This document shows, in pieces, positions 40,743 to 48,618 of a stretch of DNA of 64,000 nucleotides. Both the position numbers and the translations under genes were made by a program. The notes under the pieces were generated by a model, which had not been told where the DNA came from, did not search any database, and worked only from the letters and a program-made list of their open reading frames with translations. Position 1 is the stretch's first letter, and each line of letters opens with the position of its first letter. The DNA comes from Citrobacter sp. RHB25-C09 (GTDB lineage: Bacteria > Pseudomonadota > Gammaproteobacteria > Enterobacterales > Enterobacteriaceae), in assembly GCF_013836145.1 (NCBI RefSeq), contig NZ_CP057483.1, forward strand, positions 992,001 to 1,056,000. The letters run 5' to 3'.

Positions 40743-41993
40743 ATGCTGGAACAAATGGGCATTGCTGCCAAAGCCGCGTCTTACAAATTGGCGCTGCTTT
40801 CCAGCCGCGAAAAGAACCGCGTGCTGGAAAAAATTGCTGACGAACTGGAAGCGCAAACCGATGCTATCCTGAGTGCGAATGCGCTTGACGTCGAAGAAGC
40901 GCGTAAAAACGGCTTAAGTGACGCACTGTTGGATCGCCTGGCGTTAACCCCTGCGCGTTTGAAAGCAATGGCTGACGACGTGCGTCAGGTCTGTAATCTG
41001 GCTGACCCGGTAGGGCAGGTGATTGATGGCGGTCTGCTGGACAGCGGGCTGCGTCTGGAGCGTCGTCGCGTACCGCTTGGGGTCATTGGCGTGATTTATG
41101 AAGCGCGTCCAAATGTGACCGTAGACGTTGCCTCCCTGTGCCTGAAAACAGGCAATGCAGCGATTCTGCGTGGCGGTAAAGAGACGTACCGCACTAACGC
41201 AGCAACGGTGCGCGTTATTCAACAGGCGCTGAAAGCCAGCGGTTTACCGGAAGCCGCCGTTCAGGCGATCGACAGTCCCGATCGTGCGCTGGTGAGCGAG
41301 ATGCTGCGCATGGATAAATATATCGACATGCTCATCCCGCGCGGCGGCGCTGGTTTACATAAACTGTGCCGTGAGCAGTCGACGATTCCGGTGATCACCG
41401 GCGGGATTGGCGTTTGCCATATCTATGTTGACGACAGTGCTGAGATCGCGCCGGCATTAAACATTATCGTCAATGCAAAAACACAGCGTCCGAGCACCTG
41501 TAACACGGTGGAGACGCTGCTGGTGCATCAGGATATTGCTGAGCGTTTCCTGCCTGCATTAAGCCAAAAGATGGCGGAAAGCGGTGTTACGCTGCACGGT
41601 GACGAAACCGTGATGCAGGTACTGCATGGACCTGTCAAACTGGTACCGCTGAAACCGGAAGAGCTGGATAACGAGTTTCTGTCTCTGGATCTGAACGTTG
41701 TGGTGGTCGAAAATATGGATGGCGCTATCGCGCACATTCGCGAACACGGCACCCAGCATTCTGACGCTATCCTGACGCGCACGCTCAGCAACGCCAACCG
41801 TTTCGTGAATGAAGTTGATTCTTCTGCCGTGTACGTGAATGCTTCCACCCGTTTTACCGACGGTGGACAGTTTGGTCTGGGAGCGGAAGTCGCCGTCAGC
41901 ACGCAAAAACTGCACGCGCGCGGCCCGATGGGGCTGGAAGCACTAACTACCTACAAGTGGATCGGCTTTGGTGACGATACCATTCGTGCTTAA
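40743..41993 (+). CDS. proA: Gamma-glutamyl phosphate reductase ProA
   Basis: Second enzyme of proline synthesis. It reduces gamma-glutamyl phosphate to glutamate semialdehyde with NADPH. It has 416 residues of the aldehyde-dehydrogenase fold. The catalytic Cys is in the AKTQRPSTCNTVETLLV block (about 246-262), and the family C-terminal block is FGLGAEVAVSTQKLHARGPMG. The start at 40743 follows AAGGAG. Confidence 0.98.
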   Translation: MLEQMGIAAKAASYKLALLSSREKNRVLEKIADELEAQTDAILSANALDVEEARKNGLSDALLDRLALTPARLKAMADDVRQVCNLADPVGQVIDGGLLDSGLRLERRRVPLGVIGVIYEARPNVTVDVASLCLKTGNAAILRGGKETYRTNAATVRVIQQALKASGLPEAAVQAIDSPDRALVSEMLRMDKYIDMLIPRGGAGLHKLCREQSTIPVITGGIGVCHIYVDDSAEIAPALNIIVNAKTQRPSTCNTVETLLVHQDIAERFLPALSQKMAESGVTLHGDETVMQVLHGPVKLVPLKPEELDNEFLSLDLNVVVVENMDGAIAHIREHGTQHSDAILTRTLSNANRFVNEVDSSAVYVNASTRFTDGGQFGLGAEVAVSTQKLHARGPMGLEALTTYKWIGFGDDTIRA

Positions 41994-42000
41994 TTGAAAT

Positions 42001-42062
42001 CGAGTGGTGCAAAATCAGCCATTTGATTCGCAAGGCTATTGACGCACCACTCGGTTAGTTTT
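42001..42062 (+). terminator. Possible terminator downstream of proA
   Basis: Perfect ten-base stem CGAGTGGTGC (42001-42010) / GCACCACTCG (42044-42053) with a 33-base loop, followed by GTTAGTTTTAACC. The long loop and broken T-tract make the terminator assignment tentative. Confidence 0.4.
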
Positions 42063-42106
42063 AACCTTCTACCCCGTGTTCACGCTCGTGGACGTGTCCT
42101 TTCAGG

Positions 42107-42182
42107 GCCGATATAGCTCAGTTGGTAGAGCAGCGCATTCGTAATGCGAAGGTCGTAGGTTCGACTCCTATTATCGGCACCA
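42107..42182 (+). tRNA. thrW: tRNA-Thr (anticodon CGT), thrW
   Basis: A 76-nt tRNA with acceptor GCCGATA/TATCGGC, anticodon CGT at 42140-42142 and encoded CCA. The position after proBA is that of E. coli thrW, a classic integration site. Its 3' end forms attL of the P4-type element, which restores the tRNA sequence. Confidence 0.97.
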
Positions 42183-42189
42183 TCTCAAC
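42166..42189 (+). other. attL core at the 3' end of thrW
   Basis: A 24-base segment starting TCCTATTATCGGCACCATCT and ending CAAC. It recurs at 53888-53910 with a single missing G. It covers the last 17 bases of the tRNA and seven bases beyond. Confidence 0.88.
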
Positions 42190-42293
42190 TTCCTCAAACG
42201 TCCGTATTCATCCATAAACACCCTGATTTATAACGATTTTACTGCTTTTTAGTCCATCATTGTCCGTAACCATCCAGTAGAATCCGATACAGA

Positions 42294-42347
42294 ATGTGTA
42301 TAGGATTGTGTATATGTTCCTGTTCGGTCATGGATTCCTATACACAT
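42294..42347. promoter_or_regulatory. Putative integrase arm-type sites at the left end, overlapping the int start
   Basis: TGTGTATAG at 42295 and TGTGTATAT at 42307 are direct repeats 12 bases apart. The inverse CTATACACA is at 42338-42346. The outer copies form a 12-base perfect inverted repeat (ATGTGTATAGGA, 42294-42305; TCCTATACACAT, 42336-42347) whose right arm covers the first two bases of the int start codon. The same repeat with the same 12-base spacing occurs near attR. They are probably Int or excisionase binding sites and could also autoregulate int. Confidence 0.6.
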
Positions 42348-43521
42348 GCCTTTAAACGATATGCAGATTCGCCGCGCTAAGCCTGAAGATAAACCCTATA
42401 CGCTTGGGGATGGGCAAGGCTTGTCATTGCTTATAGAACCTAATGGAAGCAAGAGCTGGCGGTTCCGCTATCGTTTTGCCGGTAAACCCAAGATGATCTC
42501 GCTTGGCGTTTACCCAACGATCACCCTTGCCGATGCTCGTTCCCGTCGTGATGAAGCTCGAAAACTTGTTGCAGAAGGAAAGAACCCTAGTGAGGTTCGA
42601 AAAGAGCAAAAGCTGGCTCTGCAAACAGAGTCAGAGAACGCCTTCGAAAAGATAGCCAAAGAGTGGCATCAACTTAAATCTGCTAAATGGTCAGCGGGAT
42701 ATGCTTCAGACATCATGGAAGCGTTTAAGAACGACATTTTCCCTTATGTCGGGGCAAGACCAATTGGCGAAATAAAACCGCTAGAACTGCTGAATGTGCT
42801 GCGCAAAATTGAGAAACGTGGCGCGTTAGAGAAAATGCGTAAAGTGCGGCAACGTTGTTCAGAAGTTTTTCGCTATGCCATAGCTACCGGAAGAGCTGAG
42901 TATAATCCTGCTGCGGATCTCTCTAGCGCCCTCGAAGTACATCAATCCAGTCATTTCCCGTTCCTAAAAGCTGATGAGATACCTGATTTTCTGCGTGCTT
43001 TAGACAGTTATACAGGGAGCAGGCTTGTCCAGATTGCTACTAAATTACTGATGATTACAGGCGTAAGAACCATCGAATTACGTGCTGCACTGTGGTCGGA
43101 ATTTGATCTAGATAACGCTATTTGGGAAATTCCTGCTGAAAGGATGAAAATGCGCAGGTCACACCTTGTACCTTTGTCGACTCAAGCGTTAGATTTACTC
43201 AATGAACTCAAGATAATGACAGGGAACTATCGTTATGTTTTTCCGGGGCGGAACGATCCGAATAAGCCTATGAGTGAGGCGAGTATAAATCAGGTTATCA
43301 AGCGAATTGGGTTTGGGGGAAAAGTTACGGGACATGGGTTTAGACATATGCTATCAACGATTTTACATGAAGAAGGTTTTGATTCACCATGTATAGAAAT
43401 TCAATTAGCTCATGTTGATAAAAATAGTATACGTGGGACTTACAATCATGCTCAATATTTAGAGAAAAGACGCCATATGATGCAATGTTATAGTGACTAT
43501 GTGACAGATGGGGATATTTGA
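42346..43521 (+). CDS. int: P4-type tyrosine recombinase (integrase)
   Basis: Site-specific recombinase for integration into thrW. It has 391 residues: an N-terminal DUF4102 arm-binding domain (about 1-85), a core-binding domain (about 95-195) and a C-terminal catalytic domain. Catalytic residues visible are Arg241 in ITGVRTIELR, His330 and Arg333 in GHGFRH, His356 in QLAHVD and the Tyr nucleophile, probably Tyr366 in GTYNHAQYL. The start codon lies inside an inverted repeat. The stop TGA shares its A with the ATG of the next gene (TGATG), so the ATPase gene is translationally coupled to int, which is unusual. Confidence 0.94.
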   Translation: MPLNDMQIRRAKPEDKPYTLGDGQGLSLLIEPNGSKSWRFRYRFAGKPKMISLGVYPTITLADARSRRDEARKLVAEGKNPSEVRKEQKLALQTESENAFEKIAKEWHQLKSAKWSAGYASDIMEAFKNDIFPYVGARPIGEIKPLELLNVLRKIEKRGALEKMRKVRQRCSEVFRYAIATGRAEYNPAADLSSALEVHQSSHFPFLKADEIPDFLRALDSYTGSRLVQIATKLLMITGVRTIELRAALWSEFDLDNAIWEIPAERMKMRRSHLVPLSTQALDLLNELKIMTGNYRYVFPGRNDPNKPMSEASINQVIKRIGFGGKVTGHGFRHMLSTILHEEGFDSPCIEIQLAHVDKNSIRGTYNHAQYLEKRRHMMQCYSDYVTDGDI

Positions 43522-44762
43522 TGATTTTTGAAAAAGAAATTAATGCTAGGTATTTTCTAGGAAGGGTTAAACAAGCTCATTATAACACTTCAGTTGTAAT
43601 TCTTGGTCAAAATGGAGAAGGGAAAAGTAGGTTGCTCGTTGATATAATAGGGTATGCCAAAGATAACAACTATACCAATGTCATAGCTGTATCTACGAGC
43701 CCCTTTGATAAATTTCCGATAAGGAAAAAGTTTAGTGGTATAGATTACAGCTATGTCGGTGTGAAAGGAGGTGCGACAGGTAACTCTATATTGTCTTTGA
43801 TCGGTTCGGCATCATTGGGGTTATTGAATCAAAATAAATTTAATGGTATTTATGTAGAACGAATTCTGTCTTTTTTAGGTGCTTCTTCTGAAGTTGAATA
43901 TGTTTTTAAAGTTAATCAGAAAATATTTCAAAAGCAAAATTACTCAGATGATAAAAATGGTCCAGATATCCATCATTATCATCATAATGGATTTTTTGGA
44001 AAAGACTTGCATTTTTCTGACAATGAACTTTATAACATTAATAAAGCTATAGACTTATTAACGTACTTAGTTGATAGCAATAAAAACTTCAAAGTTAGAT
44101 TGAAGATTGGTAGTGAAGGTTACATAAAAACTAAAGATGTTTTCATTGATAATCTTAATAGCAAGCTTTTAACATTACTTGATCATGATCTCATAAAGTT
44201 AATTGACTTTAGAATAGAAAAAAAAGAGTTTGGTTGGATGTCGTTGAGGCTTGCAAGTTCAGGGGAACAATGTATTCTATTATCGATGCTAGGCATTGCT
44301 ACAAATATCACTGATAACTCTTTAATTCTTATAGATGAGCCTGAGATCAGTCTCCATCCTGAGTGGCAAGAGAGATATATATCACTTCTGATGAGGATTT
44401 TTGAGAGATATAATTCATGTCTTTTTATCATTGCTACTCATTCTCCGCAAATAGTATCTAAGCTTGATGCCTATAGATCATATATTTACACCATTAAAAA
44501 TGATGAACTAGTAAGTGCTTCTGAGTATGTGAAAAGATCTTCAGACTTCCAATTAGCCAACCTATTTCTAGCTCCTGGTTATAAAAATGAATATTTAACA
44601 AGGGAGCTAATAACATTTCTCACGTCTCCGCAAGAATACTATGAAGATAAAGGCTGTGCAGAAATAATAAAAATTATCTCTTTGAGGGATAATATTGATA
44701 AAGATGATCCTGTATTTAAGTTGATTGAATTGGCTCGTAAAGTAATTGCGGAGATATCGTAA
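43521..44762 (+). CDS. SMC/OLD-type AAA ATPase, putative defence protein (PtuA-like)
   Basis: A 413-residue ATPase with an ABC/SMC-like head. Walker A GQNGEGKS is at 29-36, signature LASSGEQ at 244-250, Walker B LILIDEP at 268-274 followed by EISLHPEWQ, and the switch His307 in IIATHSPQIVSKL. The region 100-235 between the nucleotide motifs is a family-specific insert rather than a long coiled coil. The gene is about one-third GC, unlike the P4 core. It overlaps int by one base and the HNH gene by one base (TAATG). ATPase plus HNH is the layout of Septu (PtuAB), so I infer anti-phage defence. The exact family is unassigned, and an OLD-like or retron-accessory ATPase is the alternative. Confidence 0.75.
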   Translation: MIFEKEINARYFLGRVKQAHYNTSVVILGQNGEGKSRLLVDIIGYAKDNNYTNVIAVSTSPFDKFPIRKKFSGIDYSYVGVKGGATGNSILSLIGSASLGLLNQNKFNGIYVERILSFLGASSEVEYVFKVNQKIFQKQNYSDDKNGPDIHHYHHNGFFGKDLHFSDNELYNINKAIDLLTYLVDSNKNFKVRLKIGSEGYIKTKDVFIDNLNSKLLTLLDHDLIKLIDFRIEKKEFGWMSLRLASSGEQCILLSMLGIATNITDNSLILIDEPEISLHPEWQERYISLLMRIFERYNSCLFIIATHSPQIVSKLDAYRSYIYTIKNDELVSASEYVKRSSDFQLANLFLAPGYKNEYLTRELITFLTSPQEYYEDKGCAEIIKIISLRDNIDKDDPVFKLIELARKVIAEIS

Positions 44763-45460
44763 TGCCTCTGAATTGCATTGTGTATGAAGGTGAGGATCTT
44801 GAAACATATAGAGATTATAATGCGCTGCCTAACGATAATAAAGATGGAAGAATATGGGATTCGGAAGAGCGTAACATTTGTAGAATAAAAAAATCAATTA
44901 AAGACTATTATATTATTGCTCAGGATTACACATGTCCTTATTGTAAACAAAGGATTGAGGTTGATCATAATGGAGCTTGGGATGCCGAACATATAATACC
45001 TAAAAGTAGTCACCCAGGCTTTGTTTTTGAGCCTTTAAATTTATGTGTTTCATGCAAGGATTGTAATAATGAAAAAAGGGATAAGACTGTATTAGAGAAT
45101 AACAACAGGAGAACACTTCCTATTAGAAGTGGGGATTACATTATTGTCCATCCTCATTTTGACGATTATGATGAGCATATTAAAGTAATTGAGGTTGCGG
45201 GTTATTATATACCACGAACAGATAAAGGTAGAAAAACAATAGAAAAATGTGGTTTATTAAGATTTGCATATAAATACGCAAACTATGGAGGAACTTCTCA
45301 GGAAAATAAAGAAACCATTCTAACTTTAGCTAATGGTCTATTAGATGCTAATACTCCGGCTGATGAACATGCCTTTTTAGGTGTGATTTCAGATGCAGTG
45401 GAAACTGGAAAGAAACTATCAAAAACAGCATTTCTGCAGCAATTTGGAGTAAGGGAATAA
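44762..45460 (+). CDS. HNH endonuclease, putative defence effector (PtuB-like)
   Basis: A 232-residue protein with an HNH domain at about residues 55-105: CPYC at 58-61, catalytic-type EHIIP at 76-80, Asn93 in PLNLC and CKDCN at 98-102, i.e. a two-CXXC zinc-stabilised HNH. The C-terminal half (about 120-232) begins DYIIVHPHFDDYDEH and has no motif I recognise. Translation starts at the last base of the ATPase stop, so equal expression and complex formation are likely. Low GC. I infer that it is the nuclease effector of a Septu-like pair. No activity can be proved from sequence. Confidence 0.75.
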   Translation: MPLNCIVYEGEDLETYRDYNALPNDNKDGRIWDSEERNICRIKKSIKDYYIIAQDYTCPYCKQRIEVDHNGAWDAEHIIPKSSHPGFVFEPLNLCVSCKDCNNEKRDKTVLENNNRRTLPIRSGDYIIVHPHFDDYDEHIKVIEVAGYYIPRTDKGRKTIEKCGLLRFAYKYANYGGTSQENKETILTLANGLLDANTPADEHAFLGVISDAVETGKKLSKTAFLQQFGVRE

Positions 45461-45500
45461 TTTATTTTAATTAGATGGTGCGCTATAGTAAAGTAATTCT

Positions 45501-45516
45501 GGGGGGTATTCCCCCC
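45501..45516. terminator. G6/C6 hairpin between the two convergent cargo pairs
   Basis: GGGGGG (45501-45506), loop TATT, CCCCCC (45511-45516), flanked by AATT. It lies between convergent HNH and membrane-protein genes, and is followed on the plus strand by AATTGCCTTTAATTTTT. Probably a shared terminator or insulator. Confidence 0.5.
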
Positions 45517-45568
45517 AATTGCCTTTAATTTTTAATTGGATTTATATTTGGTTTCCTTATCTTTCTAT

Positions 45569-46189
45569 TTAGCTAGATTTCTCTGTGATAGTATCGCCGT
45601 TTTTTTTCTTAGATTCCTCCTGTATATTTCGTAGTGTCATAAATTTATCATACCAGCTTGAAACTCTGAAAATAGCCAAGACAGCAGCTAATGCAGAGAA
45701 AACAGAGTATATAAATATAAAGTAGGCAAAAAAGCTAAAACCCAACAAGATGTACTTATAACTAATCCCAATATAATAATACATAAATGCATTATCAATA
45801 AGAATTGAACTATATGCTTTTGTAATAAGCGCAGTAATTATGGTTAACAACTGTAATAATATAAAATGTACAAAAGTTGCATTTACTGACATATACGGAG
45901 AGCTTTCCACTTCTCCTTTCTCATTTATCTCATCACCAGTTATTATTTTTTTAAATGCCTCATCACCAATTGCTATCCACATAGCAAAACCACCTAACGA
46001 AAATCCAAGTAGGTTTGGCATCAATGATAAAATATCATCCCACCATCCTTTATGAGACCAAGATGGGTAAAGAATCACAGTCATAAGTAAAGCAGACCAA
46101 AAATAGCAGCTTTTAAATATAGCCCCAGCTCCACCATATATCTTCCAGTATCTGGCTAATGCACTGGTTGATTCTTTCTTTTTACTCAT
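45569..46189 (-). CDS. Four-helix membrane protein, partner of the DUF4747-like gene
   Basis: A 206-residue integral membrane protein with four predicted helices at about residues 25-45, 52-76, 104-127 and 144-175. It has lysine-rich termini (MSKKKES and EESKKKNGD). No catalytic motif is seen. It starts one base inside the stop codon of the upstream gene (TAATG), so the pair is coupled. Low GC. A small four-helix membrane protein paired with a soluble ~300-residue protein is the layout of the Kiwa defence system (KwaA/KwaB), but the soluble partner looks different. Function not recognised; a membrane-disrupting or sensing effector is an inference. Confidence 0.6.
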   Translation of the reverse strand: MSKKKESTSALARYWKIYGGAGAIFKSCYFWSALLMTVILYPSWSHKGWWDDILSLMPNLLGFSLGGFAMWIAIGDEAFKKIITGDEINEKGEVESSPYMSVNATFVHFILLQLLTIITALITKAYSSILIDNAFMYYYIGISYKYILLGFSFFAYFIFIYSVFSALAAVLAIFRVSSWYDKFMTLRNIQEESKKKNGDTITEKSS

Positions 46190-47091
46190 TACCTTGTCAG
46201 TAGCCTCTTAAATTCGCCTGCTAATGATCTTGCTCTCAATAATAATAAGTCTGTAACTGATGTTACATCTGGGTCGTAAGGCTCAACGCGCTGAAGCGGG
46301 GCGTCACTTGAGGCATGAACTTCTACTAACCCAAATTCATTAACTCTACGGATGCTTACTTCACCATTTCTAGATGCAATTAGAGCATCTTGTTTTAATT
46401 CGACATCCGGTTTAATTTCTTGGCCTCTCTCAGATTTATATGTCTTATCTTCTTCAATAACCCCAATACGTTTGAATCTTTTTTGCATTATACTTTCCGC
46501 AGATGCAAGATCATCGGGGTTTGGACGCCGAGTCACCATGTTTATACATGTAATACCCTTAAGGGCAAGCATTCGCTGAACGCTTTCTGGTTCAGTTAAT
46601 ATAGTGACATTAATTTTACCAAATTTCTTGATTATTTTTTCGTTGGAGAATATACCTGTTATAAATGATGACATCTGTCTTGGTGTAAGGTTTCGACTTT
46701 TATCCTGCATTTCATAAACTAAAAGATGACTTGCAGGTAAAAATACAAAAGAGAATCGAGCTACATTAGGTTTTAAATTTTCTGGTATTACAATTCTGCC
46801 TTTTTCCTCATCAGAAGCTACGTCTTTTTTTACAATGTTGAACCAATCTCCCTCAACATCAATGTCTGTAAATTTTAATACCTCACCTTCGAAAGGTTCA
46901 TTTGCTGATTGTCCTTTTTTATAAGGATAAAAAAACGATAAAGTTGCATAAGAATCGCCTCTTAAATTAATATTATCCGAATTTTTTCTAGCCATCCTGA
47001 ATAGCTCTACATACTTTTCTGGAGAGTGAGGATGCATAGTAATGTTCACAGCCCCATAAGTTAATTTTTTCGTTCTTGCCATTTGAAACAT
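46189..47091 (-). CDS. DUF4747-like protein, putative sensor of a two-gene defence module
   Basis: A 300-residue soluble protein. Its opening (TYGAVNITMHPHSPEKYVELF) and the block ARFSFVFLPASHLLVYEMQD resemble DUF4747 as I remember it; this needs a profile search. No membrane segment. The C-terminal third is charged and ends LLLLRARSLAGEFKRLLTR. Two starts are possible (47091 or ATG 47082); AAGGGATTA favours the first. First gene of a coupled minus-strand pair. About one-third GC, facing the cos region. Not recognisable as any P4 core gene. I infer a cargo/defence role from position. Confidence 0.65.
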   Translation of the reverse strand: MFQMARTKKLTYGAVNITMHPHSPEKYVELFRMARKNSDNINLRGDSYATLSFFYPYKKGQSANEPFEGEVLKFTDIDVEGDWFNIVKKDVASDEEKGRIVIPENLKPNVARFSFVFLPASHLLVYEMQDKSRNLTPRQMSSFITGIFSNEKIIKKFGKINVTILTEPESVQRMLALKGITCINMVTRRPNPDDLASAESIMQKRFKRIGVIEEDKTYKSERGQEIKPDVELKQDALIASRNGEVSIRRVNEFGLVEVHASSDAPLQRVEPYDPDVTSVTDLLLLRARSLAGEFKRLLTR

Positions 47092-47789
47092 TAATCCCTT
47101 ATTGAGTGAAAAGATAACGTATACATCAAAAGCATAAAGAAAACCATGTCATAGCTCGCAACATTAAATAACTTCAGGAGTTGTTTTTTTGTTTTGATAT
47201 GCAGTTAAGTAATAAGCATCTAGTCTACATTGCTTAATGTGTAATGCTTTATCAAATAATATAAATAGCCAGACTTAGTGCGCACTGCTCTCCCGCTACG
47301 TTTGCCCGTTTCGTGGGGGGGGTCATGCAAAAGCGTTGTTGATTGCAGGCTGCTACCGGTTCGAATACATCAGGCAGATGTATGGCAGGAGCTTAGCTGC
47401 TATAGAGGCAATACTACCAACACCGAAATTGTTTATTTACCTAAACCTCCGAGTATCTTTTTTTGGTCTCCCTCCGACCGCCTCAGAAACTTGTTGCATC
47501 ATTAGATAGAATCGTACCAGCTACCATACTCCTACGAACCCGCGCGGCACTGCGATGCTCACAAGCCGTTAAATAAATACTTTACTGCTGGCGCGCAATG
47601 CTCTCCCCGCCACGCCTGCCCGCTTAAGAGGCCGCTTTTAATGCAGGTGCAAAGGTGGGCTCAGGTCGCGCCGCGACTGGCGCAGGTCGGGAGTATCGGG
47701 GCGGGAAAACACATGCAAAACCATGCACCTTATGGATGCATGGCTTATTTCGTTAAATATAGCGGGATTTATGGGGATTTTTAGACAGG
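47092..47789. other. Gene-free 698-base region holding cos
   Basis: The left part (47092-47280) is AT-rich and probably holds the promoter of the DUF4747-like gene. The right part is GC-rich and has no credible gene on either strand. It contains the putative cos at 47598-47616, a decayed cos-like copy at 47280-47311, and a repeat-rich segment TCAGGTCGCGCCGCGACTGG (47661-47680) followed by CGCAGGTCGG. In P4 the cos site likewise lies just beyond psu. Confidence 0.65.
47598..47616. other. Putative cos site (cohesive-end sequence)
   Basis: ATGCTCTCCCCGCCACGCC matches the complement of the P2/P4 19-base cohesive end (GTGCTTTCCCCGCCTCGCC, from memory) at 16 of 19 positions. It is 174 bases past the psu stop, the location of cos in P4. 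It would allow packaging by helper terminase. Confidence 0.65.
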
Positions 47790-48356
47790 CTACTGCCCGG
47801 TCATTTCGGCACGTCGACGCGCGTAAATCATGCTCTGTGCAGGGGTGAATTTTTCACGATAATCATCCTGCGAAGGCGCGGCAGGCCTGTATCCGATGGC
47901 CGTTAAAATGTCGTTATCCTGTGCAGAATAATTAATTTCATTTCCTGCGGCCAGCCAGACAGAAAGAGCTTCGCGCAGATATGCCACCGAACGGTCGAGC
48001 GCGCGACTTTTTAACATCGCGGGCTGGTTCTTAATCCCCATCAGCTCAGGTGCCAGTGTGGCAGCCAGCTCCGCGCCGTTCTGCTGCATAAAATCATGCA
48101 GCCGGTTACGGATGCTGATGCGCTGCACCTCTTCATGCGAAAGAATGTAGCGACCGGCGGCCTGATTAATCTCCCATTTTTTTACGTCAATAATATCTCG
48201 CAGCATCCGTAATCTACGGGAACCCGATGCGTTGTCATCCAGCAATAATTCCTGATATTCCTGCCCGGCAGCGGTCAGTTCGGCTTTACGGTTTAGCCAC
48301 GCCGTTTTGTTCGTCTGACAGGCGTCAAACGCCTGCTGTAAGGTCAGAGTGGTCAC
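47790..48356 (-). CDS. psu: Polarity suppression protein Psu (Rho inhibitor, capsid decoration)
   Basis: P4 Psu homologue of 188 residues (P4: about 190). In P4, Psu binds Rho to relieve polarity in helper late genes and also decorates the small capsid. Recognised blocks are LQQAFDACQTNKTAWLNRKAE, WEINQAAGRYILSHEEVQRI and INYSAQDNDILTAIGYRP. Mostly helical with no signal peptide. Last gene of the sid-delta-psu late operon on the minus strand, 16 bases after delta. Confidence 0.93.
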   Translation of the reverse strand: MTTLTLQQAFDACQTNKTAWLNRKAELTAAGQEYQELLLDDNASGSRRLRMLRDIIDVKKWEINQAAGRYILSHEEVQRISIRNRLHDFMQQNGAELAATLAPELMGIKNQPAMLKSRALDRSVAYLREALSVWLAAGNEINYSAQDNDILTAIGYRPAAPSQDDYREKFTPAQSMIYARRRAEMTGQ

Positions 48357-48372
48357 GGATTGTCTCTCCTGA

Positions 48373-48618
48373 TTAGTGGCGGAACGGCGAGCTGTAGCAG
48401 CCTTTTACCCGGCGGGGGGCTACGGATGCTGTCGGCACCGGCGCGGGTTTCTCATCGATGACCGGCGAACGTATCACTTCAAAGATGGACTCATGCGTTT
48501 TGAATGTCGCCGAGCAGTGCACATTCTGGCACTGCAGGTAACTCTCTTTGACGCTGTCAGACATATAGCGGCTGGTGCGGACGTGCGCCGCCGTGCGGCA
48601 GAAGGGACAGCGCATCAT
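48373..48618 (-). CDS. delta: Late transcription activator Delta/Ogr (single zinc-finger type)
   Basis: Zinc-binding activator of satellite and helper late promoters. It has 81 residues with Cys4, Cys7, Cys30 and Cys35, the C-X2-C-X22-C-X4-C pattern of the Ogr/Delta family. P4 Delta itself is a double-length fusion (about 166 residues), so this one is half-size, like P2 Ogr and the phi-R73 Delta. The start overlaps the sid stop (ATGA); two adjacent ATGs (48618 and 48615) are possible. It probably acts at the TGT-N12-ACA site upstream of sid. Confidence 0.92.
   Translation of the reverse strand: MMRCPFCRTAAHVRTSRYMSDSVKESYLQCQNVHCSATFKTHESIFEVIRSPVIDEKPAPVPTASVAPRRVKGCYSSPFRH

Noticed and set aside
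47278..47505. A 75-codon frame in the cos region
   Set aside because: No ribosome site and it overlaps the decayed cos copy; composition is not protein-like.
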